Source: Trichomonas vaginalis G3 (Eukaryota; Parabasalia; Trichomonadida; Trichomonadidae). Taken from it: a DNA stretch of 64,000 nucleotides. Every line of letters starts with the position of its first letter. The stretch's first letter is position 1. The DNA lies in assembly GCF_026262505.1 (NCBI RefSeq), contig NC_067206.1, positions 40,065,660 to 40,129,659 of the forward strand, written 5' to 3'. The position numbers and the translations under genes were made by a program. The notes beneath the pieces are model-generated. The model was not told the DNA's origin. It saw nothing but the letters and a program-made list of their open reading frames with translations, and ran no database searches. Below, one piece after another: positions 27,695 to 38,383 of the stretch.

Positions 27695-29268
27695 TTATTC
27701 CTCACTGTCGTCCGTAGCTAAGTTATAGTCATCTAATCTTATTATGGGGATGCCATTAGCACGCACCTGAATGGCAAAGCAACAATCCCTCATAAATCCA
27801 ATAAGTGGCTTTGGTACATTTTCAGTTGCTAGTTCAATAGGTCCTTTAACAGACAATTTGTATGTTATTGGAGCAGTAGATGTTTGACCTTGCTGGAAGC
27901 AAAAGTCCACTTCTGTTGGAAAACCACATAAGAAATGTGTGTTGTCATAGCTATCCCATTTATGTTCCACACTACCATCATCCACCAATGACCTCATAAC
28001 ATCTTCATTAAATCCTATCATATCATTGTTTGTATTGCAAGCGTTCGCAACCATTTCATAAAATACAGGTCCATATGATTTTTCAGGTTCTGCAGGCATA
28101 TTTCCATAAGCTCCCATGGAAAGCTGAAGATATTTAAACTTAGGGTTCTCAAAATTAACATAATAGTTGTCTTTCTTTCTAAATAGTGCCCAAATACTTT
28201 TAACATTAATAGGCGTATAAGCTGCTGTAAATGTTGCACTTGAACTATCTGTATTCTTTGCGAATGCACCGTCCATAGGAATCCAATCCATAACTTTAAC
28301 AGGAAAACATAAAGCCTCGTTTGTATAATGTTCTACAAGTTCTGTATAAATGTTAGGGTCTAAAGAGAATGACTTTGGATGAATGAAACATTCATTAAAA
28401 TCCATCTTTGTTCGAAATAGTTGCTGGGTTACAGTTGTAATAGTAACTGTTCCACTAGCTTCTACTGCCTTCGTTATCATAGTGAATGGTTCATTCCATG
28501 GAACAAATTTATTTGTCGGTGGATTTGAATCTGAAGCAAATGCAACTTTAAGAGTTTGGATTGAAAGCAATGATATCATTTACAGATATAGATGTGCATT
28601 GTAATGCGTCGCTACTGAACTTTACTTTAAGCTGAATGTTACCAGCAAATGCAGGAATAAATCTTATAGCTTCTAATGGTAAAAACTTTCTAACAGGAAT
28701 TCTTAAACGAAGCTTAAAATCAAATGATTTTCCTGCTGTAATTGGACCACTAACAATTTGTCCTGTTCTGCATGTTCCCGAATGACTCCATACATCTTCA
28801 TGTCGAGTCTTTGAGAAAACATCTACTTTCTTTATTTGTTCGGTAGTTTGTGAGTTTGAAGTTATATATGCTTCTTCTCTTGCGTTGTCTTGAGAATATA
28901 CGATACGACCATTTGCAAGGATTTGATATCCAGCAACTGCATAGAAAGCGTCATCGAAACCAATCCAAAATCCTGGTTTGTGTTTTATTGGAACCTGAAC
29001 CAATTTCTTTATCTACAATAAATTGACCTTCCATTTTATACGTAATGAATGTATTGTAAAGGTCCAACATATTTTCACCAGGAGGTGAGAGATTGAATGT
29101 TACCCATGTGTTATCTTTAGCAGTTCCAGGTTGTGATGGAATCTTTGCGTCAGAATATTTTCTATTAGTGTCACCAATTTGAACTGCATTGTCTATGATA
29201 TCGAAATATGAGCGAATCTGATGAATATGCTCTGCTGGAGTAAATTCGTTTAGCTGTTCGTTCTGCAT
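27695..29268 (-). pseudogene. Major capsid protein of A2 (broken)
   Basis: This is nearly identical to the 524-residue capsid frame at 5920-7494 in A1, with start at 29268 and stop at 27695. The same double-jelly-roll landmarks are present (PGTAKDNTWVTF; WALFRKKDNYY). The copy looks broken a couple of times. Its start is preceded by TTTTTATCTGAAGTAAATAC. Confidence 0.8.
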
Positions 29269-29295
29269 GTATTTACTTCAGATAAAAATATCTAT

Positions 29296-29732
29296 TTACT
29301 TCATTATTCTCACTCTTCTTCTTGGCATTCGTGGTGGAAGTTGTTTCTTGACATTTTCAATGAACTGTACATTCTCTTTTGTCTCAACTTCTTTCACTGG
29401 TGGGTCAGGATTCTTTGACTCGGTTTGTTTTTCAATGAAATTCACGAACTTTGCAATAAGCTCTTGGTTCGTTATTGAAAGTACATCTGGCTTCTTTTCT
29501 TCTGGTTCTATTGACTTTTCAGTTTGAACAAAAGGTTTTATATGAGCTTCGTGGACTTCACCCTTGCCATACACCTTAATGTTGTCGCTCTCTGTATTCG
29601 CTAATGGAACCTTTCTTTTTCTTACATATATTTTACCATCTTTACTCTGATTTACGTAATAGAAAGGATGTTGTATTCCTCTGGCGTCATTTAATATAAT
29701 AGACTCTCGTTTTCTGATTTTGACAAGCTCAT
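29296..29732 (-). pseudogene. Small conserved protein upstream of capsid (A2, broken)
   Basis: Counterpart of 5463-5893 in A1. The N-terminal block resembles 20596-20811 of B. The downstream part is Glu/Lys/Pro-rich (NPDPPVKEVETKENVQ). The start at 29732 is divergent from the charged-helix gene at 29778. The copy looks broken about once. Confidence 0.5.
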
Positions 29733-29777
29733 TTTACATCGGTTAAAGTTTTAATTTTGTTTTTTATCTGCAGTCAA

Positions 29778-30037
29778 ATGACTCAGAAAGCCCTACGGAC
29801 AAGACCCAAGGGGTCATAGATGTTGAAGCATTGAAGAAAGAAATTCGTGAGCAAATTTTATCCGAACTGAAGGAACAAAAACAAGAACAAAAGCCAGAGA
29901 GACCAAAGAGAAAACTTAGTGAAAAACAACTTGCTGCATTAGCTGCTGGAAGACAAAAGAACCCACGTTTGCTGGCGAAGAAAGCTAGAGAAGAAGCTGA
30001 AGCAAAAGCTAAAGAAGCTGAAGCAAAGAAAGAGTAA
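29778..30037 (+). pseudogene. Small charged helical protein of A2 (likely broken)
   Basis: Counterpart of 5157-5417 in A1, with the same EQKQEQKPERPKRKLSEKQL stretch and the KAREEAEAKAKEAEAKKE tail. It shares a divergent promoter gap of about 45 bp with 29732. The copy appears broken about once near its beginning. Role unknown. Confidence 0.5.
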
Positions 30038-30062
30038 ATGGTTTATTTTTTATCCGAATTAA

Positions 30063-30924
30063 ATGTATAGACAAATACCTTTATCTGTTGCGTTCAGTAG
30101 TGAAAACCCTGACGTCCAAAATAAAGGGGAACAGAGTAACGTTTAAGTTTCCAACAGACTGGATTGTGAACATAAATGAAGAGAAGTACATTGGCATAAC
30201 ATCTATGTATATAACACGTGCTTTCAGAAAGGTTGACTTTATACTTCAAGTCGAGATAGAAAATGACGAACAGTCTTTAAGCGCCCAAAACATTCACATA
30301 TACAAATACTTTAAAGACGATACAACACTGTTGCAATGTATGATTTCATTTAATGAGATGTTCGAGAAAAAGTTTAACATTGAAGTACAAACTTTACAGC
30401 CTTTACGTGAGTTTCTTGCACAACTGAAAGAAGAAGGTAGTCAGCCACAACTTAATAGACTCTTCATTATGAATTTAATGAAAATGCTGATGGAACACAT
30501 GACTGTCAGTTTGTTATATATTCACCATTCAATGAAGTAGCTAAAGAAGAAAAAAAATCCATTACGTATAAGATTTCAAATCTCTTGAACCAAGTGATGA
30601 TTTCAGAATGTTTTCAATTATGATGCAATGCTTCCGAGGAAAATGAATTTTCCGAAATTAGATTTTCCAGGTATTTGGGATAGAAAGCAAGCTATATTAT
30701 ATTCAAACTTAAGTAAGGGAGTTGAAAATGAGTTCATTGGTCATACAAGAACTTCACCACTTCCTAACCCCAAATACTATAAATTAACTGGATTCAATCG
30801 TGAGTTTTGGATAGACATGTTCTCCACTCATGACCATAAAGCACCTGTTTTGCTACCTCCAGACCATAAGACTGTCTCTACATTGAAGCACAAACTCTTA
30901 AACTCTACCATCGCAGTATTGTAA
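30063..30924 (+). pseudogene. Probable minor capsid / virion protein of A2 (broken)
   Basis: Counterpart of 4279-5132 in A1. It contains FPTDWIVNINEEKYIGI and the C-terminal segment YYKLTGFNREFWIDMFSTHD. The comparable region of the element C protein is KFYDITGYKDALVFEFY, which supports one family across elements. The gene converges on the polymerase gene. It looks broken a few times. Confidence 0.55.
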
Positions 30925-31023
30925 ATGACCACATGGGCTTTATTTTTATCACGAATGACCTCATTGCTGACAAAAATAAATGACCTCAGAACTTCAACTT
31001 ACGAATAAAGCTTGTTTTAGTCG

Positions 31024-34000
31024 TTATTGAGAAGTAAACTTCTCTTCAAAGCAAGGTTGACATGACTTACATAAGTCAAATCCAATCTCTTGACCGTCAT
31101 AAAGTGCTTTGTAAAGTTTCATTAAACTGAACTCAGAGTCTTTGTCATATGTTCCTTGCGGAACCATTAAACCTTTATCTTCATCATAGAAACACTGAAC
31201 AGAGTCAGGAAACATTTCATTAGCGGTTAAAGCAATAACATCTTGCTTCACGCCTTTCATTCTGCAGTGAAATGCAACTTCATTTAAATCATTCGTGAGT
31301 AAGTCTATGTAAGTCTTCTTTCCACAAAATATTGACTTGTATGCTAAACTTTGTTTTCCAGGTGTGATTTCTGCAAAGTCGCTATGAAATTGACCAAGGT
31401 TTTTACCAATGAGAACTCTTCCATAACGTTTCTCAAACTCTTCAGCTAAACGAGGGATATCTTCATTGTAGAGATGCATACTGTCCGTATCGCTATAAAA
31501 GATGTCCATTCCTAAGTCCTCAGCAGTACAGAATACTTCACACATTATTCTCTTCGACATAGACAGAATGTTAACACCAAGTGGACAGAAGTTAAAGTGT
31601 CTGCAAATGCTTTTCGTTAGCTTGAAAATAGTTTTATCTGAACCATCCAAACCTTCGAACTTCACTATATGGTTGTAGTTTCTGATGGCATATCTTATAG
31701 CATCTTTGTCATTTACTATGGTTATTTTTGACTCAATAGGAGATAGAATAGTTTTGCCATAAATACTGTTCAGAATGAGCTTTATATTTTCTTGCAAAGG
31801 ATTTCCTTCTTTCTTATACTTTAACCTTAACTCAAACAACTTCTTTACTTCATCTCTTATTCTAATATCTCTGTTTCCATCGTAATAGTATCCTTGCAAC
31901 ACTTCACATTTGACACCTTGATATTTTATGAGGTCTTGTAATGTTATATGGTCAACATACATTAAACAGCAAGTGTTTGAACTTCTGGGAACGTTAAGTT
32001 CTGGATTTAGTTCAGGGTCACAAACTATTAAAGGAAAGTGTCTATGTATTCCAATCTCTGTTATCTTAATGAGAACAAAGAAGCCAGACATAAACTTTTC
32101 ACCAATGGGTTCCTTTTGGTCGTCATCGAATAAATGTCTCATGAGATACTCTGTGCTTAACATTTCTTTCTTCATAACCTTTGGAATACTTTCTAAAGTA
32201 TAAAGTCTTGCTATAGCTGATGGATATAATGAAACAGCGTCGAAGTCAGCAATGAGTTTCTTTTTGCTCTTTTGTTTAATGTTATCTGACAGCATACATC
32301 TTCCACCTTGAATACAGCGTGAAATAAATTCTCTTGGTTTATTTGAGAGGTCATATAAATTTCCATTCGGGAAGTACACTCTGTTCTCAAATAATTTGTT
32401 AGCAATAGAACAAATACTAACGTAGTCATAAACGTTTAAATCAAATTCTTTCAATATGTCATTGCGGAACTTAACAAAACCTTCTCTTAAAATTCTTACA
32501 TCTTGTTTGCAATAAAATGTGCTATACTTTTCTAAGTCGAAGTGGTTCTCATCTATTCTGCAGTTTTCGATTAAATCTATGTTTTTCATGAACGTATCCG
32601 CATCCTGGATAAACTTACATGCTTCAGAAATGACACCAGTTCTGTTGTCATTTGCTAACAAAACACTGCTGTAGTAGTTATATGGAAATACTTCTTTCGG
32701 TCCTGTTTGTAAGTTAAACATAGCAGGAAATAGTTTAAGCTTCTTATTTATAACACTGTAAGAGTCTTTTATAATAATTGCCCTTCCTTTATATAAGCCA
32801 GTTATTTGCATTGTTCGTGAACCTTTAATGATGGGAGTTCCTTTCACTTCTGTCATGTGTCTTAAGATGAAGTTTATATCATAACTGAGGTTATGGAAAT
32901 ATATTAAACTCTTGTCAGGAAGTCGCTCCAAAAATTCTGTTGCACAGTTCTGACCCCAAATGCTTTCACTCACTGAACCATCTTCACTGTCATAACAGAT
33001 GTTAAAAGCTTTATGAAAGCCATCGGTACTACACTCAAAGTCAGCAAAGAAAACGTGCTCAGGAATGAACTTGCACTTATTTTTATTTACTTCTTTTGAC
33101 TCGGCTTTCTTCTTCAGTTGTACACAATACTTTGGAGCATATGACAAATCTTTAAATGGTACAAGGTTCTGTTTATATAAGTCAGTAGTATATGTGAAAA
33201 GTTCTCCATAAGAAATAGGTTCGAAATATTTGCACTCCCACAATGTTTTCATAACATCCCATAACGGTGTTGTTCTATCATAACGAACTACATATTTATC
33301 TTCTCTCTTTGTATAAATCTTCATTTGTTTCTCAATGTTCATTCCACCACAAGCTTTGAGAATTTCTATAATTATGAATGAAATATGTTGTCATTGGTAA
33401 TCTTTCATTTAGCATGTAGTGGTCTTCAACAAGAAGTAAGTCAATAGTTCTAACAGTTTCACATTCTTTTGGTATGTATCTCTTTATTTCATTATGTCTT
33501 GAGTCATTGAATAACCAATGGTAACATTAAATGCTATACCTGTTGCGTCAGAAATTTCTTGTACTTTACTTTGAGGAAAGTCTCTAACACGAATGACTTC
33601 TCTCATGTGGTCAATAGTCTCTCCATCTACTCCAGCCTGAATGCAAGCATAAACGAAACAATTGTCTTCTGTCATAAGTGTTGCAGTTCTTTTGTTCAGT
33701 TCATTGAAGATTTGGTAGCGTTCAAGATTTATAGGTAATGTGCAAAGATACTTCCAGAACTGACCGCTTCTCTTCTTATAAAACTTCTTTTCACCATTAT
33801 CTTTCCAAAAGCTTTCTATAAGTGCTGGGTTTCCTGTTTGCTTAAGAGCTTCCAAAATGGCTTTCTGGTCATTTGTCAGTGTGCTTTCATCTCTATATGG
33901 TCTCTTTTTTGGTTTGCCTTTCTTTACATCTGACATCGTTAAGCCTTCATATTCTGTTAAATCATACATCTTTATTTCAGTAAGATTCTTTATGTTTGTC

Positions 34001-34760
34001 AAGAAGAAGTCATAGTGCATTTCAACAATACCTGCAGCATTTGCTTCTATCTCTGATATAAAGTTCTCCTTCAAGAGCTGATGTAGTAATGTTCCAATAT
34101 TATTGAGGTTTAACGTAGAACATTCATACTTTCCACCAAGTTTATAACATACCATCCATCTTTGTTGTGAGTTTATTTTAATTTTCTCTAAGAGTCTCAT
34201 GAAAACCTTACCGAAATGTTTGTGTAAGTAGTCTCTGTTTGGTTCATCTAAAGCTTCGATGTTAAAGTCAATGAGTCTATTGCCTGACTTCACATTTCTC
34301 TTCCTATTCTCTTCATCTTTCTTTAACCATCTCTCACCTTCTTTTGGTTTGTCGTCAATGGAACGAATGACATCGTTAGCTTTGCGAACTTGTTCTATAG
34401 CACTTTAAACATCTCTCTTCTCTGTTGTTTCAGTGTGTCGTCTCTTCTTCTTGTTTCACCAACGTTTGCATTTGTTATGTCAAACATTTCTCTTCTTACT
34501 TCATGAGGTACTGAACGTCTATGATATAAGTCAATAGCAACGTCATTTAAAGGAAATGCTCTTGCATGGACTTCGTCCTCGCCGCGTTGCGGCTTTATGA
34601 ACTCATGAATTCTATCATAACTTATTGCACCATTATAGTCTTTAATGAAGTCAGCGAGTGCTTTTTTGTTTGTTGCGTAATGTTTTGCTACTTCTATGTT
34701 AGCTTCTGTAAGAAGTTGTTTTATTTCCGAGTGTTCTAACTTAGACAACTTCCGATACAT
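31024..34760 (-). pseudogene. Protein-primed family B DNA polymerase of A2 (broken)
   Basis: A 772-codon frame (31024-33342) contains the catalytic landmarks in order: exonuclease I ADFEC, exonuclease II FHNLSYDINF, exonuclease III YCKQDVRIL, polymerase motif A DFDAVSLYPSA, motif B KLILNSIYGK and motif C YSDTDSMH, with an insertion between A and B as in protein-primed enzymes. Further frames up to 34760 (MYRKLSKLEH) hold the N-terminal region. The whole region has about three to four breaks. Polintons are believed to replicate with this enzyme. Confidence 0.88.
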
Positions 34761-34849
34761 CTTTAGTAGGAAATAAAAAAATATTTTTTGAAAAAATTAG
34801 ATTAGATTTTTTAAGTTATTTTTCAAAATAATTTAATATTTTTATTTTA

Positions 34850-35323
34850 ATGAAACACATGCAAGATTGCAAGTTCTTTTCATACAATGCTCTCGCTACT
34901 GCCATCAAGAATGAGTTCAATAATGCTTCAAATGTTAATGTTATCTTTAACAAGAAGTTTGTGAAAGAATCTAAGTTTGGTCAGTATGTCAGACCATTAG
35001 CTATCGTCATTGACCGCAAACGTTATACTTCACAAGAGTTAGCAGTAGTTTTGAAACAAAAGGGTTTCTTCGTGAATGTCAAAGATACTCATTATACTGT
35101 TATAAAGAACTCTAATATTGACTTCTTCAGTATTGCTTTAAATCTTTCCGAACAGAAAGAATATAAGAAGGGTGAAACAAATGTGAAATATTATCCTTCA
35201 TCTCTGAAGACAATAACGAACAAAGATGTTATACAGAAATTCTTACCAAAGGTTGAAGAAGCTTCTATTGACATTGACGAAGGAAGTGAAATGGTTGAAG
35301 AAATAGACCCTGAAGCTATTTAA
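34850..35323 (+). CDS. Small acidic-tailed protein beside PolB (A2)
   Basis: An open 157-residue frame, divergent from PolB with about 90 bp of AT-rich sequence between. N-terminal part: KFFSYNALATAIKNEFNN; middle: lysine/aromatic-rich; C-terminus: EEASIDIDEGSEMVEEIDPEAI. The acidic tail and the position next to the polymerase suggest an ssDNA-binding or replication accessory protein; an OB-fold is not demonstrable by eye. The B protein at 12574-12993 shares the tail style. The palindrome GGTGAGATCTCACC follows the stop at 35347. Confidence 0.6.
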   Translation: MKHMQDCKFFSYNALATAIKNEFNNASNVNVIFNKKFVKESKFGQYVRPLAIVIDRKRYTSQELAVVLKQKGFFVNVKDTHYTVIKNSNIDFFSIALNLSEQKEYKKGETNVKYYPSSLKTITNKDVIQKFLPKVEEASIDIDEGSEMVEEIDPEAI

Positions 35324-35346
35324 GCAAAAATATATTTTGGTGAAGA

Positions 35347-35360
35347 GGTGAGATCTCACC
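35347..35360. repeat. GGTGAGATCTCACC palindrome, cassette border 1
   Basis: A perfect 14-bp palindrome with flanking GGTGAAGA/TTTTTTCACCTC units, between the convergent genes 34850-35323 and 35439-36266. It is the same palindrome that sits in both TIRs (26885, 47113) and at 37085 and 38262. Confidence 0.85.
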
Positions 35361-35438
35361 CGTTTTTTCACCTCTTTCTTCACCTCATTCTCTCTTCGTT
35401 AATGTTGTCGTGACTTCTTCGTTAATGTTGTCGTGACT

Positions 35439-36266
35439 TTATTCTTCCTCTTTGAAGTTATCGAAATATTCTGTTATTTTTTCCTTCAGTAATGTTAAGT
35501 CTTCTTTGAATGTAAGTATTGTGCAACCTTTGATGTCATAGTGTGTTTGAGGAAGAGTATTTTTGACAATTTCCTTTATTTGCTCATTCGGAGTCATTGA
35601 AATCGGTAAGTTTTCACGATAGAACCAGTTTCTGTCAGATTTATATATTTTAGCTAAGTCGTAAAAGCTTTTGTTGTTTCTTCTGACTAAATGCAACATA
35701 ACCACATCTTTATCTTCTTCTTTCTCCAACTCTTCAGTATATATCATATACTTATAACTCTTTTCCTTTCCTTTTGGTACCGAACGCGGTATTCTTTTCT
35801 GTATGCTTTTGTCTTTGGATTCAATGACTTCATCTTTTGCATGAAGTTTCTTTTCCATCTCTCCACGTTCTGCTTTATATAGTTCATCTACCATCATGAA
35901 AATATAACAAGCATAACGAGGTGAAGCCCATATTGCTACAGCGTTTACTAAAAGTCTATGAACATAATAACCTTTCAAACCAGGAGCCAAATTCTTGCGA
36001 TTTTCATACGGAATCTCTTCTCTCGGTTTTCCGAGGGAAGCAATCATATGAGGAAATTCTTCTAAAAGTTCTTTTGTCTGTTGGTTTTCAAACCAATGAT
36101 ATGCTTGCTTTGTAGAACGAAGAGCATTCATTATACTTTGCATTTGGTACATGTCATCTTTGACCGAACGAATGAGGCGAAGTTGTTTGTTATATTGTAT
36201 GTACTCGTATTCTTCATTAATGGCTTCATGAACGATAGCAGTTGTTGTGTTCTCTGATGTTGACAT
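35439..36266 (-). CDS. KilA-N domain protein (A2)
   Basis: The ATG at 36266 (MSTSENTTT) is taken as the start because the frame upstream has only a non-ATG codon. Residues around 95-150 carry a KilA-N-type core, GYYVHRLLVNAVAIWASPRYACYIFMMVDE, with the preceding charged helix; KilA-N is a DNA-binding domain of phages and large DNA viruses. A coiled coil and a C-terminal domain follow (RRNNKSFYDLAKIYKSDRNW). It belongs to a block of three minus-strand genes with matching leaders. Likely a regulator. Confidence 0.75.
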   Translation of the reverse strand: MSTSENTTTAIVHEAINEEYEYIQYNKQLRLIRSVKDDMYQMQSIMNALRSTKQAYHWFENQQTKELLEEFPHMIASLGKPREEIPYENRKNLAPGLKGYYVHRLLVNAVAIWASPRYACYIFMMVDELYKAERGEMEKKLHAKDEVIESKDKSIQKRIPRSVPKGKEKSYKYMIYTEELEKEEDKDVVMLHLVRRNNKSFYDLAKIYKSDRNWFYRENLPISMTPNEQIKEIVKNTLPQTHYDIKGCTILTFKEDLTLLKEKITEYFDNFKEEE

Positions 36267-36284
36267 TACTGTCTTTACATACAA

Positions 36285-36340
36285 GATAAAAAAATAAATA
36301 AAAATAAAACTAACTTTATTTTCTGACTTTCACAAAAGAC
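36285..36340 (-). promoter_or_regulatory. Repeated AT-rich leader module (copy 1 of 3)
   Basis: Upstream of the KilA-N gene is a run AAAAATAAATAAAAATAAAACTAACTTTATTTT (given here in parts). Nearly the same block precedes 36966 (about 36,984-37,030) and 38082 (about 38,092-38,140), where it continues with TTAGCGTTATTTTTCTA. Three paralogous leaders in front of three unrelated genes point to a moved promoter cassette. Confidence 0.6.
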
Positions 36341-36354
36341 CAAAAATAAACGCT

Positions 36355-36966
36355 TTACATGTATTTTTCAGCAACTTCGTCAAATAATTTTATAGCTTTA
36401 TCTATCTCATCTACTTCAAACGTTTCTTTACCTTTCGTGGGAGCACCATACATTTTCTCAAACTTTTCAAGTAGTTCTGTTTCTGCAGCTCTCATATCAT
36501 TAACAAACACAACCTTGACTCTATTGACTGTACTGTCATATCTTTGAGTTATATTATATGTTCTTCCTATCTTATATCTTTTTGTGTTGAAGTCCTTCGG
36601 TTTCTGAACGATGTAAAGTAAGCCTTCACTGCAACGTTCCGTATCGAATGAACCATATGTTATGAAGTTATATCCAACAACTGGGTCAATCCATAACAAA
36701 ACTATTGGTATAAGACTTTTGTCTATAAGATATGCTCTTGTTCCATGAAATGCTACTGATATCATAAGCTCAGGATTTCTTGTCAAAATTTTCTGAGTTG
36801 AAGCATTTCTAACCCAGTCGTTTGTTTTCTTTCCAGATGGAGATATAATGTCTGACAAAGAATATTTGTTGTATTTCTTTGAGTTTCTTACGTTTAAATC
36901 ACCTATTCTAACCACTTTGGTGTCATTGTCTATCTTTCTAACTGTTTCAAACTCAATGTTTGTCAT
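36355..36966 (-). CDS. KilA-N-like plus T5orf172/GIY-YIG-like protein (A2)
   Basis: The ATG at 36966 (MTNIEFETV) is preferred; the upstream codons repeat the leader of the neighbouring gene. The N-terminal half resembles KilA-N (KYSLSDIISPSGKKTNDWVRN). The C-terminal half has the T5orf172 pattern: GLLYIVQ, YKIGRTYNITQRYDS and ETELLEKFEKMYG...KETFEV, a GIY-YIG-related nuclease fold. KilA-N/T5orf172 fusions are common in phages and NCLDVs. Its leader is nearly identical to those of 35439-36266 and 37141-38082. Confidence 0.72.
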   Translation of the reverse strand: MTNIEFETVRKIDNDTKVVRIGDLNVRNSKKYNKYSLSDIISPSGKKTNDWVRNASTQKILTRNPELMISVAFHGTRAYLIDKSLIPIVLLWIDPVVGYNFITYGSFDTERCSEGLLYIVQKPKDFNTKRYKIGRTYNITQRYDSTVNRVKVVFVNDMRAAETELLEKFEKMYGAPTKGKETFEVDEIDKAIKLFDEVAEKYM

Positions 36967-37084
36967 TACTGTCTTTACATACAAAATAAAAAAATAAATA
37001 AAAATAAAATTAGCGTTATTTTTCTAACTAATGAAATTCATTATTTTTGTGCTGAATTCAATAAAAATAATTTTTAGGTGAAGA

Positions 37085-37098
37085 GGTGAGATCTCACC
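37085..37098. repeat. GGTGAGATCTCACC palindrome, cassette border 2
   Basis: A perfect copy, surrounded by TTTTTTCACCTC and AGGTGAAGA units, between the leader of 36966 and the 3' end of 37141-38082. The last codons of that gene run into the CACCTCTTTTTTCAC repeats. Confidence 0.85.
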
Positions 37099-37140
37099 TT
37101 TTTTTCACCTAATTTTTCACCTCTTTTTTCACCTCTTTTT

Positions 37141-38082
37141 TCACAAGCGTTTTACATGAATTGTACGATGTATATTTGAAATCCTAAACAATTTTGTAGC
37201 TTCAATTTCTTCTTTTAGTACATCGAATGTTTTAATCATGCCGAAAGTCTCTTTATATTTCTTCTTGACGTCAGACAGAAGGAAATCTTCTGCAGTTGGA
37301 TAGTTTTTGTTCAGAAATGTCAACATATCCATTTTATCTTCTGCTGGCTTTTCTGCTTCTTTCTTTAAGTCTGCATAGTCGTTTCGCATTCTTTCTATCT
37401 CTTTGACTGAATAGTTATATTTTCTTATTGCTGCTTTACATTTTGAACATTGCGGATTCATTTTTGCGTTATACATTGAAATAAAACCAGCTAGAACAAC
37501 TAAGGCGTCAATGGTTTTCTTTAACTCAAAAGCTGCTGGTTTTAACTGTTCATGCCATACCTTACCTCTTCTATCTTTATCTCTTATTTCCCAAACACAT
37601 TTTGCAACTAATGAAACAAAGTTATCGTATGTCTTAAACTCCACCGATTTATATATGTCAGAAATATTTTTATAAACCATGTCGCAATCTTTGTCCATAA
37701 CTTTATGGTTGCAATGATATCCTAGAAACTCATAATTTACTTTACGTATGAATTTCTTTATTTCTACTGAGTCAGTTGGTTTCACTTCTATTTCGTCGAA
37801 TTCAGGAATAGTTAGTTTTTGCTGTTGGATTTCAGGCAATTTGGGTAAATGGTCAATAATGTCCTGCATTTCATAAAGATACTGTTCATTTGTTTCATCT
37901 TTCGCACTACAGTCTAAATTACTTGTTAAAAGTTCTTGCTTTATCTTCTGGATTTCTGTTTCAAAAGTATATGAAGAAGGAATAAAGCTTTTCATCTCTA
38001 CCAACATTGACGTAGGATTCATGACTAGCGAGTTTGGTGCTGTAGTTGTTTGAATTGTTGTTGTGCCGATTGTTGAAATCAT
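37141..38082 (-). CDS. Hypothetical protein, 313 aa, in the KilA-N block (A2)
   Basis: An open frame starting MISTIGTTTIQTTT. There are two Cys/His clusters: CNHKVMDKDC near residue 125 and CSKCKAAIRKYN near 210, followed by a coiled-coil-like basic region (KEIERMRNDYADLKKEAEK). The two CxxC-type spots may bind zinc. It is flanked by the same palindromes and has the same leader as the two KilA-N-type genes, so it is probably part of one accessory set. No family recognised. Confidence 0.6.
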   Translation of the reverse strand: MISTIGTTTIQTTTAPNSLVMNPTSMLVEMKSFIPSSYTFETEIQKIKQELLTSNLDCSAKDETNEQYLYEMQDIIDHLPKLPEIQQQKLTIPEFDEIEVKPTDSVEIKKFIRKVNYEFLGYHCNHKVMDKDCDMVYKNISDIYKSVEFKTYDNFVSLVAKCVWEIRDKDRRGKVWHEQLKPAAFELKKTIDALVVLAGFISMYNAKMNPQCSKCKAAIRKYNYSVKEIERMRNDYADLKKEAEKPAEDKMDMLTFLNKNYPTAEDFLLSDVKKKYKETFGMIKTFDVLKEEIEATKLFRISNIHRTIHVKRL

Positions 38083-38204
38083 ATCTTTTATACAAAATAA
38101 AAAAATAAATAAAAATAAAATTAGCGTTATTTTTCTATCTTAAGGAAATTCATGAAAATTCACGAGAAAGCTAAAGCAATCTGAGCCGCTAAGCGGTGAG
38201 GGTG

Positions 38205-38286
38205 AAAAATTAGGTGAAAAAAGAGGTGAAAAAAAGAGGTGAAAAAAGAGGTGAAAAAAAAGGTGAGATCTCACCTCTTCACCTAA
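38205..38286. repeat. GGTGAAAAAAGA tandem units with palindrome, cassette border 3
   Basis: Five or six GGTGAAAAA(A)GA units lead into GGTGAGATCTCACC at 38262-38275, then CTCTTCACC. This is the fullest version of the border. It separates the accessory block from the integrase gene. Confidence 0.85.
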
Positions 38287-38383
38287 AATATATTTTTGGT
38301 GTAAATTTATGTTAAAATAAATGGTACCATTAATAATACATGACTGTTCTCATTCATGTCTGATTTACATCTAATGAAAAAGT

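Noticed and set aside
36267-36284. Shared YVKTV N-terminus of the two KilA-N-type proteins
   Set aside because: The codon at the front is TTG; the identity reflects a duplicated leader, and the ATGs at 36266 and 36966 are better starts.
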